A stretch of DNA of 64,000 bases from Hyphomicrobium album (GCF_009708035.1 NZ_WMBQ01000001.1:1612001-1676000), one strand, 5' to 3'; positions 34,720 to 43,592 are shown, numbered from the stretch's first letter. Made by a program: numbers and translations. Notes: generated by a model from the letters alone, not told the origin.

Positions 34720-35085
34720 TCAGGTGCCGGTAGCTGCAAGGCGCGGGCGCGTCGGGGCGTGGGGACCCGCGGCGACAGCGGCGTCGCGCTCGCGCGTGAG
34801 ACGATCGGCCTCCGCATGCCATCGCGTCGCCGCGCGGCCCTGATGGCGCGCATGTTTGCGCCACCGCGCCTGGCTGAGCCACATCGCCGTGCCGCCGACC
34901 AGCACGCCGATGAGCAGCGCAATGAACAGGTAGGCGTAGAACGGCATAGCCAGGGAGACGACCGGCGCCTCAGGGCGAAAGGGATCGAGCACGAGGCGTA
35001 CTTCGTGGCGATTGACCACCGCGAGCGTGACGAGCAAGAGCCCGACAGGAAAAGCGATGAGCAGCCAGACGATCCGCCTCAGCAC
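34720..35085 (-). CDS. lapA: LapA domain (DUF1049) membrane protein
   Basis: 121 residues from GTG 35085. Two membrane helices (IVWLLIAFPVGLLLVTLAVV and FYAYLFIALLIGVLVGGTAM) with NRHEVRLVLDPF between, then a basic cytosolic helix (WLSQARWRKHARHQGRAATR). LapA in E. coli works with LapB/FtsH in LPS synthesis control. Located between ihfB and trpF as in related genomes; 20 bases from the ihfB stop. Confidence 0.85.
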   Translation of the reverse strand: MLRRIVWLLIAFPVGLLLVTLAVVNRHEVRLVLDPFRPEAPVVSLAMPFYAYLFIALLIGVLVGGTAMWLSQARWRKHARHQGRAATRWHAEADRLTRERDAAVAAGPHAPTRPRLAATGT

Positions 35086-35105
35086 AGTCTACGCCTCGAA
35101 ATTAG

Positions 35106-35399
35106 CTAATGGCTTTCTTTGCCCCGGTTGAGCCTATCGCGCAGCTCTTTACCGGTTTTGAAGAACGGAACGAACTTTTCAGCGACCGACACAGACTTGC
35201 CGGTGCGCGGGTTGCGGCCCTGGCGCGCGGCGCGGTGCTTCACGGTGAACGCTCCGAAGCCGCGTAGCTCGACGCGGTCACCGCGCGACAGCGCCTCGAC
35301 GATCTCATCGAACACGACTTTGACGATACGCTCAACGTCGCGATGGTAAAGATGAGGGTTCGTATTCGCGATCTTATGGATCAGTTCCGACTTAATCAT
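35106..35399 (-). CDS. ihfB: Integration host factor subunit beta
   Basis: 97 residues from ATG 35399 ([17 protein letters not shown]); longer upstream starts would overlap sppA and are not family-like. DNABII signature: [50 protein letters not shown] with the intercalating Pro, [15 protein letters not shown]-bending heterodimer with IhfA. Follows sppA by 32 bases. Confidence 0.96.
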   Translation of the reverse strand: MIKSELIHKIANTNPHLYHRDVERIVKVVFDEIVEALSRGDRVELRGFGAFTVKHRAARQGRNPRTGKSVSVAEKFVPFFKTGKELRDRLNRGKESH

Positions 35400-35431
35400 C
35401 GCTCCGCCCCGCCCCAAATGACTGTAATCTA

Positions 35432-36391
35432 TTACTTTTCCGAAGGGTGCCAAACCGAAATAAACCCGTCAAGGCCAAGACCCGATAGGGACGGGTCCCG
35501 GGCCAGCATTTGACCCAAAGTAGTGTTGTTGAAAAAGCTCGCTGCCGCCTCGCCGATCGAGCTGAAAAGGCCCAGCGATCCCGCGGCTTGCACCTTCCAG
35601 TCGACGACTTTGAGGCTCTTGTCGATCTTGCGCTCGGTGCGCAGCCACTCGACCGCCTCCTCCTCGCCGCCGATTGAATCGGCGAGCTTCAGCTGAACCG
35701 CCTCGCGGCCGGAGAATACACGCCCCCGTGTGAGGCCGGGAATGGCGTCCGCCTTTACGCCGCGACGCTGCTCGACAAGGCCCAGGAACCAGCGGAAACC
35801 CTCGTCGATCATCGCCTGGGTCACCTTCTGCCCGTCGGCGTTGAGGGGCTCGAAAGGCGACGGCACGGCCTTGAGGTCGCCGCTCTTGATCTCGTTGAAC
35901 TTGACCCCGATCTTGCCGAGCGCTTCGCTGACCTCGGGCCACTGAATGAGGACGCCGACCGAGCCGGTGATGGTATTGGCGCGGGTGACGATATGGTCGG
36001 CGGCGAGCCCGACGATGTAGCCGGCCGAAGCGGCGACGGTGCCGAACTGGGCCACCACCGGCTTCTTCTTGGCGACCTCGCGCAGCGCCGCAAACAGCGC
36101 CTCGCCGCCGGTCGTGGTGCCGCCGGGGCTATTGACGTAGACGAGGAGCGCGGCGGCGTTGTCGCTGTCGGCGATCTTCTTCAGAAGCTCGAGCTGATCG
36201 CGGTCCTCGGTGATGGTGCCGGAGATGGAGACGCGGGCGATCTGCTTCGATCCGAGCGACGACCACTGATCCCCGCTCAGCCCTATGGCGAACAGTGCCA
36301 GAACCGCCGCGGCGATGGCCAGTGAGCGCCACACGGTCAGGCGGCGGCGCAGTCGGCGCCGATCCAGCACAGTGTCGATCTCAGCCGTCAT
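35432..36391 (-). CDS. sppA: Signal peptide peptidase SppA (36K type)
   Basis: Membrane-anchored S49 protease digesting cleaved signal peptides. 319 residues: cytosolic Arg-rich start, one helix ([17 protein letters not shown]), the first domain [27 protein letters not shown], catalytic Ser in [11 protein letters not shown], and catalytic Lys in [16 protein letters not shown]-terminal [19 protein letters not shown]. It sits between the rpsA 3' palindromes and ihfB, in the same direction. Confidence 0.94.
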   Translation of the reverse strand: MTAEIDTVLDRRRLRRRLTVWRSLAIAAAVLALFAIGLSGDQWSSLGSKQIARVSISGTITEDRDQLELLKKIADSDNAAALLVYVNSPGGTTTGGEALFAALREVAKKKPVVAQFGTVAASAGYIVGLAADHIVTRANTITGSVGVLIQWPEVSEALGKIGVKFNEIKSGDLKAVPSPFEPLNADGQKVTQAMIDEGFRWFLGLVEQRRGVKADAIPGLTRGRVFSGREAVQLKLADSIGGEEEAVEWLRTERKIDKSLKVVDWKVQAAGSLGLFSSIGEAAASFFNNTTLGQMLARDPSLSGLGLDGFISVWHPSEK

Positions 36392-36498
36392 TCAATACTC
36401 CGCGCGCGTCCGAGCGCCCCAAGGCGCTCCCCGCCGGCGACGTTAGGCAACGAAAAGGCACCCGACAAGGGATGCGCGGATCGAGCCTTGCCAAAATG

Positions 36499-36578
36499 CT
36501 AGTGTGATGATCGGGAAGTCCGCTCCATCGCGCTCGGCTCGGGTGGCGCAGCGGACTTCTCGATCTGAATCACACTAG
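36499..36578. repeat. CTAGTGT palindrome, copy 1
   Basis: 80-base inverted repeat from CTAGTGTGAT (36499) to ATCACACTAG (36578). The arms continue GATCGGGAAGTCCGCT on the left; the right arm read backwards is GATCGAGAAGTCCGCT preceded by an extra TCA. So the arms differ by one base and a 3-base TCA indel, around a roughly 25-base centre. It shares its ends with copy 2 but not its middle. Confidence 0.9.
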
Positions 36579-36592
36579 AAACGTTAACTTGG

Positions 36593-36667
36593 CTAGTGTC
36601 CTTCAGATCGCGAAATTCGTTCCGACATCGCCGCACACTGAGACGAATTTCGCGATCAGGACACTAG
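36593..36667. repeat. CTAGTGT palindrome, copy 2
   Basis: 75-base inverted repeat from CTAGTGTCCT (36593) to AGGACACTAG (36667). Arms continue GATCGCGAAATTCGT; here the left arm carries the TCA that the right arm lacks, the reverse of copy 1. The centre is about 22 bases. Fourteen bases separate the two copies. Both look like members of a dispersed palindromic repeat family, which cannot be confirmed from one window. Confidence 0.9.
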
Positions 36668-36693
36668 CGCGGCGGAGTGTTCCCCCGCCGCGC
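36667..36693 (-). terminator. Hairpin after rpsA
   Basis: Perfect 9-bp stem GCGCGGCGG (36667-36675) / CCGCCGCGC (36685-36693), 33 bases past the rpsA stop on the minus strand and abutting palindrome copy 2. It lacks a T-run, so it is a weak intrinsic terminator candidate, possibly acting with the palindromes to end or stabilise rpsA mRNA. Confidence 0.45.
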
Positions 36694-36725
36694 CGAGTTG
36701 TCGTGACCGCCTAAACGAGGGGCGG

Positions 36726-38456
36726 TTACTCCTTCTTCTCCTCTTCGCCGTCCTCGTTTTCGCGCTTGCGAATGGCGGCCTTGAAGATGTCGCCCAGCGA
36801 AGCGCCGGAGTCGGACGAGCCGTACTGCGCGACGGCCTGCTTCTCTTCGGCGATCTCGAGTGCCTTGATCGACAGCGACAGACGGCGCGCGGCCTTGTCG
36901 GCGCTGGTGACGAAGGCGTCGACCTTGTCGCCGACGTTGAAGCGCTCAGGACGCTGCTCGGAGCGGTCGCGCGACAGGTCGGAGCGCTTGATGAAGGCGG
37001 TGAGCTCGCCGTCGGCGGTCTTCACTTCGATGCCATTCTCCTGCACGGCAATGACGTTGCAGGTGACGGTGTCGCCCTTCTTGTACTTCGACAGGTTGTC
37101 GATCGGGTCGCCGCCGAGCTGCTTGATGCCCAGCGAGATACGCTCCTTGGCGCTGTCGACGTCGAGGACGACGGCTTTGACGTTGTCGCCCTTCTTGTAG
37201 TCCTTGATCACCTCGTCGCCGGGCTTGGACCAATCGAGGTCCGACAGGTGCACCATGCCGTCCACGCCGCCATCGAGACCGATGAACAGGCCGAACTCGG
37301 TGATGTTGCGGATCGGACCCTCGACCTCCGAACCTTTCGGGTGCACGGCGAGGAACGACTCCCAAGGATTGTCCTGGGTCTGCTTGAGGCCCAGCGAGAT
37401 GCGGCGCTTGTTGGCGTCGACCTCGAGCACCTGCACTTCGACTTGCTGGCTGGTCGACACGATCTTGCCGGGGTGGATGTTCTTCTTGGTCCAGCTCATC
37501 TCGGAGACGTGGATCAGGCCTTCGACGCCCGGCTCCAGCTCCACGAACGCGCCGTAGTCGGCGATGTTCGTGACGGTGCCCTTGACGCGGGCGCCGACCG
37601 GGTACTTCGCCTCGATCGACTGCCACGGATCGGCCTGCAGCTGCTTCATGCCGAGCGAGATGCGCTGCGTCTCCGGGTTGATGCGGATGATCTGCACCTT
37701 CACCGTGTCGCCGACGTTGAGGATCTCGGACGGATGATTGACGCGGCGCCAGGCCATGTCGGTGACGTGCAGCAGGCCGTCGATGCCGCCGAGGTCGATG
37801 AACGCACCGTAGTCGGTGATGTTCTTGACGAGACCGTCGATGACCTGGCCCTCCTCGAGGCGGGCGACGATGTCGGCGCGCTGCTCGGCACGCGTCTCTT
37901 CCAGCACCGAGCGGCGGGAGACGACGATGTTGCCGCGGCGGCGATCCATCTTGAGGATCTGGAAGGACTGCGGCTGGTGCATCAGCGGGCCGATGTCGCG
38001 CACCGGACGGATGTCGACCTGCGAGCCCGGAAGGAAGGCCACCGCGCCGTCGAGATCGACGGTGAAGCCGCCCTTGACCTTGTTGAAGATGACGCCCGAG
38101 ACCTTCTCGTTCTTCTCGAACATCTTTTCGAGACGCGTCCAGCTCTCCTCGCGGCGGGCCTTGTCACGCGACAGCACCGCTTCGCCCAGCGCGTTCTCGA
38201 CGCGCTCGAGATAAACCTCGACCTCGTCGCCGATCTTGAGGTCGGCCTTGCCGCCGACGGAGAATTCGCGCAGCGCCACGCGGCCTTCGGTCTTCAGACC
38301 GACGTCGATGACGGCGAGATCCTTCTCGATGCCGACGATCTTGCCTTTGACGACGCTGCCTTCGAACAGGTCTTCCTTGGCAAGGCTCTCGGCGAGCAGC
38401 GCGGCGAACTCGTCGCGCGAGGGGTTGAAGTCCTTGGAAACGGCGGTTTCGGCCAT
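36726..38456 (-). CDS. rpsA: 30S ribosomal protein S1
   Basis: Binds mRNA leaders and helps start translation on structured mRNA. 576 residues with six S1 domains, each opening with a GSVVKGKIVGI or GARVKGTVTNIADYGAFVEL-type strand, for example GQVIDGLVKNITDYGAFIDL and GSEVEGPIRNITEFGLFIGL. The C-terminal tail is acidic/basic (KRENEDGEEEKKE). It follows cmk with a 186-base leader and precedes the CTAGTGT repeats, in the conserved order aroA-cmk-rpsA. Confidence 0.97.
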   Translation of the reverse strand: MAETAVSKDFNPSRDEFAALLAESLAKEDLFEGSVVKGKIVGIEKDLAVIDVGLKTEGRVALREFSVGGKADLKIGDEVEVYLERVENALGEAVLSRDKARREESWTRLEKMFEKNEKVSGVIFNKVKGGFTVDLDGAVAFLPGSQVDIRPVRDIGPLMHQPQSFQILKMDRRRGNIVVSRRSVLEETRAEQRADIVARLEEGQVIDGLVKNITDYGAFIDLGGIDGLLHVTDMAWRRVNHPSEILNVGDTVKVQIIRINPETQRISLGMKQLQADPWQSIEAKYPVGARVKGTVTNIADYGAFVELEPGVEGLIHVSEMSWTKKNIHPGKIVSTSQQVEVQVLEVDANKRRISLGLKQTQDNPWESFLAVHPKGSEVEGPIRNITEFGLFIGLDGGVDGMVHLSDLDWSKPGDEVIKDYKKGDNVKAVVLDVDSAKERISLGIKQLGGDPIDNLSKYKKGDTVTCNVIAVQENGIEVKTADGELTAFIKRSDLSRDRSEQRPERFNVGDKVDAFVTSADKAARRLSLSIKALEIAEEKQAVAQYGSSDSGASLGDIFKAAIRKRENEDGEEEKKE

Positions 38457-38642
38457 GCGTTAATAGCTCCTCGAAAGTTTGATCGGGACCGCGAGCGGCC
38501 CGGGATGCGGAATGCGGCAATGACCTCCGTCACGACGAGCGCGAGGGGACAGTCTCCTGCCGGCGGTTGTGTTTGAGATCGGGGCCGCTGTGATGGGCCG
38601 TTGGCCCTGCCAATATGAATTTGGAGGCCCGTTTCGGGCGTC

Positions 38643-39269
38643 CTATTGGCCGATCTTCCTCTTGATCAATCCGACAGCGGCGTCGAATGCGGCCTCTATA
38701 TCCAAGTCTGACGTATCCAGCAAGTCGGCGTCGTCGGCGGGCCGCATGGGGGCGCTGCCCCGCGAGGCGTCGCGCTCGTCCCGGCGCCGTATATCGGCGA
38801 GGATTCCTTCAATGGTGACGCCTTCCCCGCGCCCCTGGCACTCCAGGAAACGGCGTTTGGCGCGCACTTCGGTGCGGGCCGTCACATAGATCTTGGCGTC
38901 AGCGTCCGGGCAGACGACCGTACCGATGTCCCGCCCGTCGAGCACCGCCCCCCCGGGCTGGGTCGCGAACGCCCGCTGATAGACGAGGAGCGCGGTCCGC
39001 ACTTGGGGGATGCGGGCCACGATGGAGGCGGCGTCCCCCGCTTGCGGGGTGCGCAGGTCCGGGTCCAGCAGCTCTGCCGGGTGCAGGCTACGGGCGGCAA
39101 TGAGCGCCGCCCAGGGGTCGTCGATGCGGAATCCAAGCAACACGACGTCGCGCGCCACCGCCCGATAAAGCAGCCCGGTGTCGAGGCAGGGCAGCCCCCA
39201 GTGCTCGGCGATGCGCTTGGCAAGCGTGCCCTTGCCCGATGCCGCGGGCCCGTCGATGGCTATGATCAT
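38643..39269 (-). CDS. cmk: Cytidylate kinase
   Basis: Phosphorylates CMP and dCMP. 208 residues. P-loop AIDGPAASGKGTLAKRIA, LDTGLLYRAVARDV, VLDGRDIGTVVCPDADAKIYV, LID-region RGEGVTIEGILADIRRRDERD. The ATG overlaps the aroA TGA (ATGA), so the two are translationally coupled. Confidence 0.96.
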   Translation of the reverse strand: MIIAIDGPAASGKGTLAKRIAEHWGLPCLDTGLLYRAVARDVVLLGFRIDDPWAALIAARSLHPAELLDPDLRTPQAGDAASIVARIPQVRTALLVYQRAFATQPGGAVLDGRDIGTVVCPDADAKIYVTARTEVRAKRRFLECQGRGEGVTIEGILADIRRRDERDASRGSAPMRPADDADLLDTSDLDIEAAFDAAVGLIKRKIGQ

Positions 39270-40618
39270 CGTGCCCGCCCCGGGCCGGCGCCGAAGCGGG
39301 CACCAATGCTTTCCATCAGCGCGACGAACTGCGGGAAGCTGGTGGCGACCATGCCGATATCGTCGACCGTGACGGGGTCACGGCTGGCGAGACCCATCGT
39401 CAGAAATGCCATGGCGATGCGGTGGTCGAGGTGAGTGGCCACGCTCCCCCCGCCGCGTACCTCGCGGGCGCCGCGCACCGTGAGGGTGTCGCCTTCTGCC
39501 CGCGCGATGACGCCGTTGGCGGTCAACCCGGCGACGGTGGCAGTCAGACGATCGCTTTCTTTCACTTTCAGCTCGGCGAGGCCGTCCATGCGCGTCTCGC
39601 CTTCGGCGAACGCGGCGACGACGGCGAGGATTGGGTACTCGTCGATCATCGAGGGCGCACGATGCGCCGCGACTGAGACGCCCTTGAGTGGCGCATGGCG
39701 CACGCGGATGTCGGCGACGGGCTCACCACCCTCCTCGCGCGCATCGACAAAGGTGACGTCGCCGCCCATCTCGCGCAGCACCTCGTAGAAGCCGACGCGC
39801 GTTGGGTTGACGAGCACGCCTTCGATGACGATGTCGGAGCCAGGCACCAGCGCCGCCGCAGCGGCCAGAAACGCTGCCGAGCTGGGGTCGGCGGGAACCG
39901 CAAAGTCGCGCCCCTGCAGTTCGGCCTCGCCGGCCACCGTGATGCGCGTCTTGCCGTCGCGCTCTTGCACCCGGACGTCGGCGCCGAACGCTCGCAGCAT
40001 GCGCTCGGTGTGATCGCGCGTGGCCTCGCTCTCGATGACGCTGGTGTCGCCGGCGGTGTGCAGACCGGCGAGCAGAACGGCGCTCTTCACCTGCGCCGAC
40101 GGCACCGGCAGCACATACTCGGTCGGGACGAGATTGGCCGAGCCGCGCGCCACGAGCGGCAGCCGGTCACGGCCGCCTTCAATCTCTAGGCCCATTTCGA
40201 TCAGCGGGGCGAGGACGCGGCCCATCGGGCGGCGGCTGAGGGAAGCGTCCCCGACGATCTCAACCGTCATGTCGTGACCGGCGATGATGCCGAGCATAAG
40301 CCGCGTGCCGGTACCTGAGTTGCCGAAGTCGAGCGGACCCTCGGGCTGGCGCAGGCCGCCGACGCCGCGGCCCCTGACGTGCCACTCGTTGCCAATCTTC
40401 TCGACCGGAGCGCCCAGCGCCTGCAGGGCCTTCGCGGTGTTGAGCACGTCCTCCGCCTCGAGCAGGCCCGTCAGCCGTGTGACGCCGGTCGCCAGCGCGC
40501 CGAGCATCAGAGCCCGGTGCGAGATCGACTTGTCGCCCGGGACGCGGACGCGGCCCTTTAATGGACCGGCGGCGTGCGCGGCCAGAGGCCGGGTGGCGAT
40601 CGCGGTGTCGGAGGGCAA
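39266..40618 (-). CDS. aroA: 3-Phosphoshikimate 1-carboxyvinyltransferase (EPSP synthase)
   Basis: Penultimate shikimate-pathway step. Signature blocks: RVPGDKSISHRALMLGALA, LDFGNSGTGTRLMLGIIAG, SAQVKSAVLLAGLHTAG, SSAAFLAAAAALVPGSD and ESDRLTATVAGL. Proposed start is TTG 40618 (then PSDTAIATRPLAAH), with GGAG nine bases before it, giving 450 residues, the usual length. The frame is open to an ATG at 40780, but that 54-residue extension is not family-like and nearly reaches the divergent gene at 40804. Its Gly at the glyphosate-relevant FGNSGTGTR site is present; the class cannot be settled by eye. Confidence 0.92.
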   Translation of the reverse strand: MPSDTAIATRPLAAHAAGPLKGRVRVPGDKSISHRALMLGALATGVTRLTGLLEAEDVLNTAKALQALGAPVEKIGNEWHVRGRGVGGLRQPEGPLDFGNSGTGTRLMLGIIAGHDMTVEIVGDASLSRRPMGRVLAPLIEMGLEIEGGRDRLPLVARGSANLVPTEYVLPVPSAQVKSAVLLAGLHTAGDTSVIESEATRDHTERMLRAFGADVRVQERDGKTRITVAGEAELQGRDFAVPADPSSAAFLAAAAALVPGSDIVIEGVLVNPTRVGFYEVLREMGGDVTFVDAREEGGEPVADIRVRHAPLKGVSVAAHRAPSMIDEYPILAVVAAFAEGETRMDGLAELKVKESDRLTATVAGLTANGVIARAEGDTLTVRGAREVRGGGSVATHLDHRIAMAFLTMGLASRDPVTVDDIGMVATSFPQFVALMESIGARFGAGPGRAR

Positions 40619-40803
40619 GCGGCTAAGCTCCAGCGCTGGCGTGTAATGCAGGATGGCACGGGGTTCGCGAGCGATAGAGCCGACGGGACCTTCCCCTGTC
40701 AACGCCAGCCTGCGGGGCGCCCAAGCTTTGTTTTTGACAAGCCGGAAAGCATGTGGCATGCCCCGAAAAAATCCCCCCACACCACCAATAAGGTTGGCTC
40801 CAA

Positions 40804-41184
40804 ATGGCGACCAATAAAGACCGCGGGACCAAGCGCACCTGCCAGAACGGCGATTGCGGCGCCCGCTTTTACGATCTCAATCGCAGCCCGGTCCTCTGCC
40901 CCATCTGTGGCAGCAAGTACGCGATCGCCCACTCGCCCACGGCGGCGGCGGCCATCGCGCAGGAGGAGAGGGCGCAGCGCAAGATGAAGAAGCCCGAGTT
41001 CGAGCCTGTGAAGGCCGAAGCCGACGCAGAGGTCGAAACCGAGGAAGCGCTGGTCGATGTCGAGACGGACGAGGCCGACGATGCGGGCGCGGAGGCGGAC
41101 GAGACCTTCCTCGAGGAAGAGGAGGAGGACGGCAACGTCTCCGATATCGTCGGCGGTCCTGCCGGAGGCGAGGAAGAGCGCTGA
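40804..41184 (+). CDS. TIGR02300 family zinc-ribbon-like protein
   Basis: 126 residues. The conserved N-terminal domain reads KRTCQNGDCGARFYDLNRSP then VLCPICGSKY, giving two CxxC-type pairs that could bind zinc. The C-terminal two-thirds is very acidic (EEALVDVETDEADDAG, EEEEEDGN) and probably disordered. This family occurs next to aroA in alphaproteobacteria; function unknown. Confidence 0.9.
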   Translation: MATNKDRGTKRTCQNGDCGARFYDLNRSPVLCPICGSKYAIAHSPTAAAAIAQEERAQRKMKKPEFEPVKAEADAEVETEEALVDVETDEADDAGAEADETFLEEEEEDGNVSDIVGGPAGGEEER

Positions 41185-41268
41185 TCGGCGTCCAGCCTCA
41201 TTCCGGCGCCCGTTTCCGGAGGGCCGGCGGGGGCCGTTGCCGTGCCGCCTTCACAACCAAATTGAGGC

Positions 41269-41297
41269 TTGAGTTTTCAGGTCGATCAGCCTAATGA
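41269..41297 (+). promoter_or_regulatory. Promoter of tRNA-Ala
   Basis: -35 TTGAGT (41269-41274), 17-base spacer, -10 TAATGA (41292-41297), placing the start about 40 bases before the tRNA 5' end. Reasonable sigma-70 match. Confidence 0.5.
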
Positions 41298-41342
41298 AGC
41301 CGCTCCTCGCGGCTCGGCAGGCGATTGCGCCGATGCGATTAA

Positions 41343-41418
<76 letters not shown>

Positions 41419-41519
41419 ATTTCCTCGATCTAACGACCTACCCACTGCGACACGCAGCTAGGCGACCGCTGACATCCGTCGCGATCGCCTTGGGCTCGCC
41501 GGTACCAACCGCGCGTCGC

Positions 41520-41771
41520 CTAGCGGCGGTGGCGGCGTGCCCGGTAGTAGCGTCGCGGCTCATAGTAATTGCCGCAGGCCGGGCTGCGTGTACCGCTGGA
41601 GCACCCATAGCGCTCGAGCAGCTCATAGTCGCGCTCACTCACCGGCCCGCCAGCACGCGCGTTGGCCCGGGCATGCTCGAGCTCGGCGCCTTCAGTGACG
41701 CCGCCAGCCGAGGCAGCGGTCGGTAAGCCGAGTAGCAACGCACCGGCGAGGGCGAGATACGACTTCTGCAT
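41520..41771 (-). CDS. Small exported Arg/Tyr-rich protein
   Basis: 83 residues: signal peptide MQKSYLALAGALLLGLPTAASA, then a mature part with two Cys (YGCSSGTRSPACGNYY) that could form a disulphide and a basic Tyr/Arg tail (EPRRYYRARRHRR). I recognise no family. Position just after the tRNA on the opposite strand. Probably periplasmic. Confidence 0.65.
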   Translation of the reverse strand: MQKSYLALAGALLLGLPTAASAGGVTEGAELEHARANARAGGPVSERDYELLERYGCSSGTRSPACGNYYEPRRYYRARRHRR

Positions 41772-41874
41772 GCGTCGCCTCCTTGCATGGCTAACAGGCA
41801 GAACGCTCGCGCACGCCTATTGTTCAATGCCCGAGCCGGCGTAGGCCGCCGAATGCGACGAGCCACCCGTGGTC

Positions 41875-42255
41875 TCAAGCCGAAAGTGACGCCGGAGCGC
41901 CATGCGGCGCCCGACCCATAGCGCGGACGAACATCGGTGTTTCCAGCAGATAGTCATCCCGCACCGCTTCTGCCGATTGGGCCGTGGCAAGCACCGCATC
42001 CGCGGGCCTGACGGTCATGCGGCTTGGCGCCCGAGCGACGTTAGAGTTCCGCGCGCCGTGCTCGTTTGCCTCGGCGGCAAGCCAGGCGACCAGCACCCGC
42101 TCCCCTGCGGTGACTATGAGAGCAAGCGACAGACCGGCGCAGGCCCCAGCGGCGCCGCCCAATCCGGCCCCGATGATCACTCCGGCGAAGATATTGACGA
42201 CGGGTATCAGCATCATCCCGGCAAGGATGACGATCGCAATCATATCCAGCAGCAT
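41875..42255 (-). CDS. Small membrane protein, unknown
   Basis: 126 residues from ATG 42255 (MLLDMIAIVILAGMMLIPVV), preceded by GGGGGAAAAG. A Gly-rich hydrophobic region spans residues 5-55 (AGVIIGAGLGGAAGACAGL), enough for two close helices; the rest is hydrophilic with no known domain. Function unknown. Confidence 0.55.
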   Translation of the reverse strand: MLLDMIAIVILAGMMLIPVVNIFAGVIIGAGLGGAAGACAGLSLALIVTAGERVLVAWLAAEANEHGARNSNVARAPSRMTVRPADAVLATAQSAEAVRDDYLLETPMFVRAMGRAPHGAPASLSA

Positions 42256-42432
42256 CTTTTCCCCCGATGCAGCTACCACCCCTAAGTGACGGATACCGTG
42301 ACTGAATCGTTGGCCGTCAGCGCGGCGAGCGCGTGGCCAAGTCATGGCGTCGTGCGCAAACGGCTAACCCAGTCGGGAGTTCCGACCCCTGCGGGGATTC
42401 TTTCGCATCGGCGGCTCGTACCAGGGGGATGG

Positions 42433-42475
42433 AAAAAAGAGCGCCTCGGCCCGATTCGGCGCTCGGCCGAGGCGC
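42433..42475 (-). terminator. Strong intrinsic terminator of the candidate small RNA
   Basis: Perfect 11-bp stem GCGCCTCGGCC (42441-42451) / GGCCGAGGCGC (42465-42475), loop of 13, followed on the minus strand by TCTTTTTTCC (42440-42431). It is the strongest terminator in the window and is orientated to stop a minus-strand transcript for which no protein gene exists. Confidence 0.8.
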
Positions 42476-42560
42476 CCGCGGCTGAGGGGAAGAGTTGCCT
42501 CTGCCCCGCCGGTTCTTCAGGCGCGCCGACCCGCTCACGCAGGCGTGCGCCGAATGTGCA
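42433..42560 (-). ncRNA. Candidate structured small RNA divergent from oxyR
   Basis: No gene on either strand occupies 42256-42629, yet the minus strand shows a complete transcription unit. Promoter: TTAGAA (42595-42590), 18-base spacer, TATATC (42571-42566), putting the start near 42559. Downstream lie a GGGG-C-AGAG-GCAA-CTCT-T-CCCC hairpin with a GNRA-type loop (42507-42486), and an 11-bp GC-rich stem followed by TCTTTTTTCC that ends the RNA near 42433. Predicted length about 127 bases. The region contains no credible ORF. Its promoter shares sequence with the oxyR promoter region. It could be a member of a known alphaproteobacterial sRNA family that I cannot place. OxyS of E. coli is also divergent from oxyR, but homology is not implied. 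Confidence 0.55.
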
Positions 42561-42629
42561 GCCTTGATATAGACAGCCCCCAACATAAGTTCTAATCGTA
42601 TATTGTTCTCTCGCGGATCAGAGTTTCTT

Positions 42630-43592
42630 ATGCCCCCGCATGTGACGCTCAAGCAGCTCCGCTATTTCGATGCGCTCGCCCGCGAGCAGCATTTCGGACG
42701 CGCGGCCGAGGCCTGCGCTGTCACCCAGCCGGCCCTCTCGATGCAGATTCACGAGCTCGAGGAGCAGCTCGGTCTCATGCTGGTCGAGCGCACGCGCGCC
42801 GGCGTGCTGCTGTCCGACAAGGGGCGCGAAATCGCCGCCCGCGCCGCCGGCATCCTCGGCGACGTGCACGAGATGATCGAGTTCGCAAAGCACTGCCGCA
42901 ACGTCCTCTCGGGCTCGCTGCGCTTGGGCGTCATTCCGTCGATTGCGCCCTACATGCTGCCGCCGCTACTGCCGCTGTTGCGCGACGGCTATCCCAATCT
43001 CGAGCTGCACGTGCGGGAGACGCAGACTTTGCCGCTCTTGCAGGAACTGATCGAAGGCAAGCTCGACGTGCTGTTGCTCGCTCTGCCGATTGTCCAGGCC
43101 GAGCTCGAAACGCTGTCGCTGTTCGACGATCGCTTCCTCTTGGCACTGCCACAGTCGCGCCGGCTGTCGAGCCGCGTGCGCGCGACCAAGGACCTCGTCG
43201 AGCACGAGCGACTGCTGCTGCTCGAGGAAGGGCACTGCCTGCGCGACCAGGCATTGACCTACTGCAATCTGCAGCAGGTCTCGACCGTCAACACGTTCGG
43301 CGTGTCGAGCCTGTCGACCATCGTCGAAATGGTGGCGGCCGGCTACGGCATCACCCTGCTGCCGGAGATGTGCCTCAACGTGGAGATTCGCGGACGCGAT
43401 ATCGGCGTGACGCGCTTCGTCGAGCCCGAACCCTATCGCACCGTCGGCCTTGCGTGGCGGGCGACGTCGCCGCGTTCGGGCGATTTCCGCGAGTTGGGAC
43501 GGCTTATCAAAGTTGCGTGGTCGCGCGGCTGCGTTCCACCGGGCCGGAAGAATCCGCGTCACACCCGTCCGCTCAACGCGCCGACGTCCTGA
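42630..43592 (+). CDS. oxyR: OxyR-type hydrogen peroxide sensor, LysR family
   Basis: 320 residues from ATG 42630 (MPPHVTLKQLRYFDALAREQ). N-terminal LysR helix-turn-helix (GRAAEACAVTQPALSMQIHE), then the regulatory domain. The peroxide-sensing disulphide pair is visible in EEGHCLRDQALTYCNL: the two Cys are nine residues apart, like C199 and C208 of E. coli OxyR. GYGITLLPEMCL follows. Activates antioxidant genes on oxidation; targets are not in the window. Its 3' end overlaps the convergent DUF882 gene by 20 bases. A TATATT (42599-42604) is a plausible -10. Confidence 0.92.
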   Translation: MPPHVTLKQLRYFDALAREQHFGRAAEACAVTQPALSMQIHELEEQLGLMLVERTRAGVLLSDKGREIAARAAGILGDVHEMIEFAKHCRNVLSGSLRLGVIPSIAPYMLPPLLPLLRDGYPNLELHVRETQTLPLLQELIEGKLDVLLLALPIVQAELETLSLFDDRFLLALPQSRRLSSRVRATKDLVEHERLLLLEEGHCLRDQALTYCNLQQVSTVNTFGVSSLSTIVEMVAAGYGITLLPEMCLNVEIRGRDIGVTRFVEPEPYRTVGLAWRATSPRSGDFRELGRLIKVAWSRGCVPPGRKNPRHTRPLNAPTS

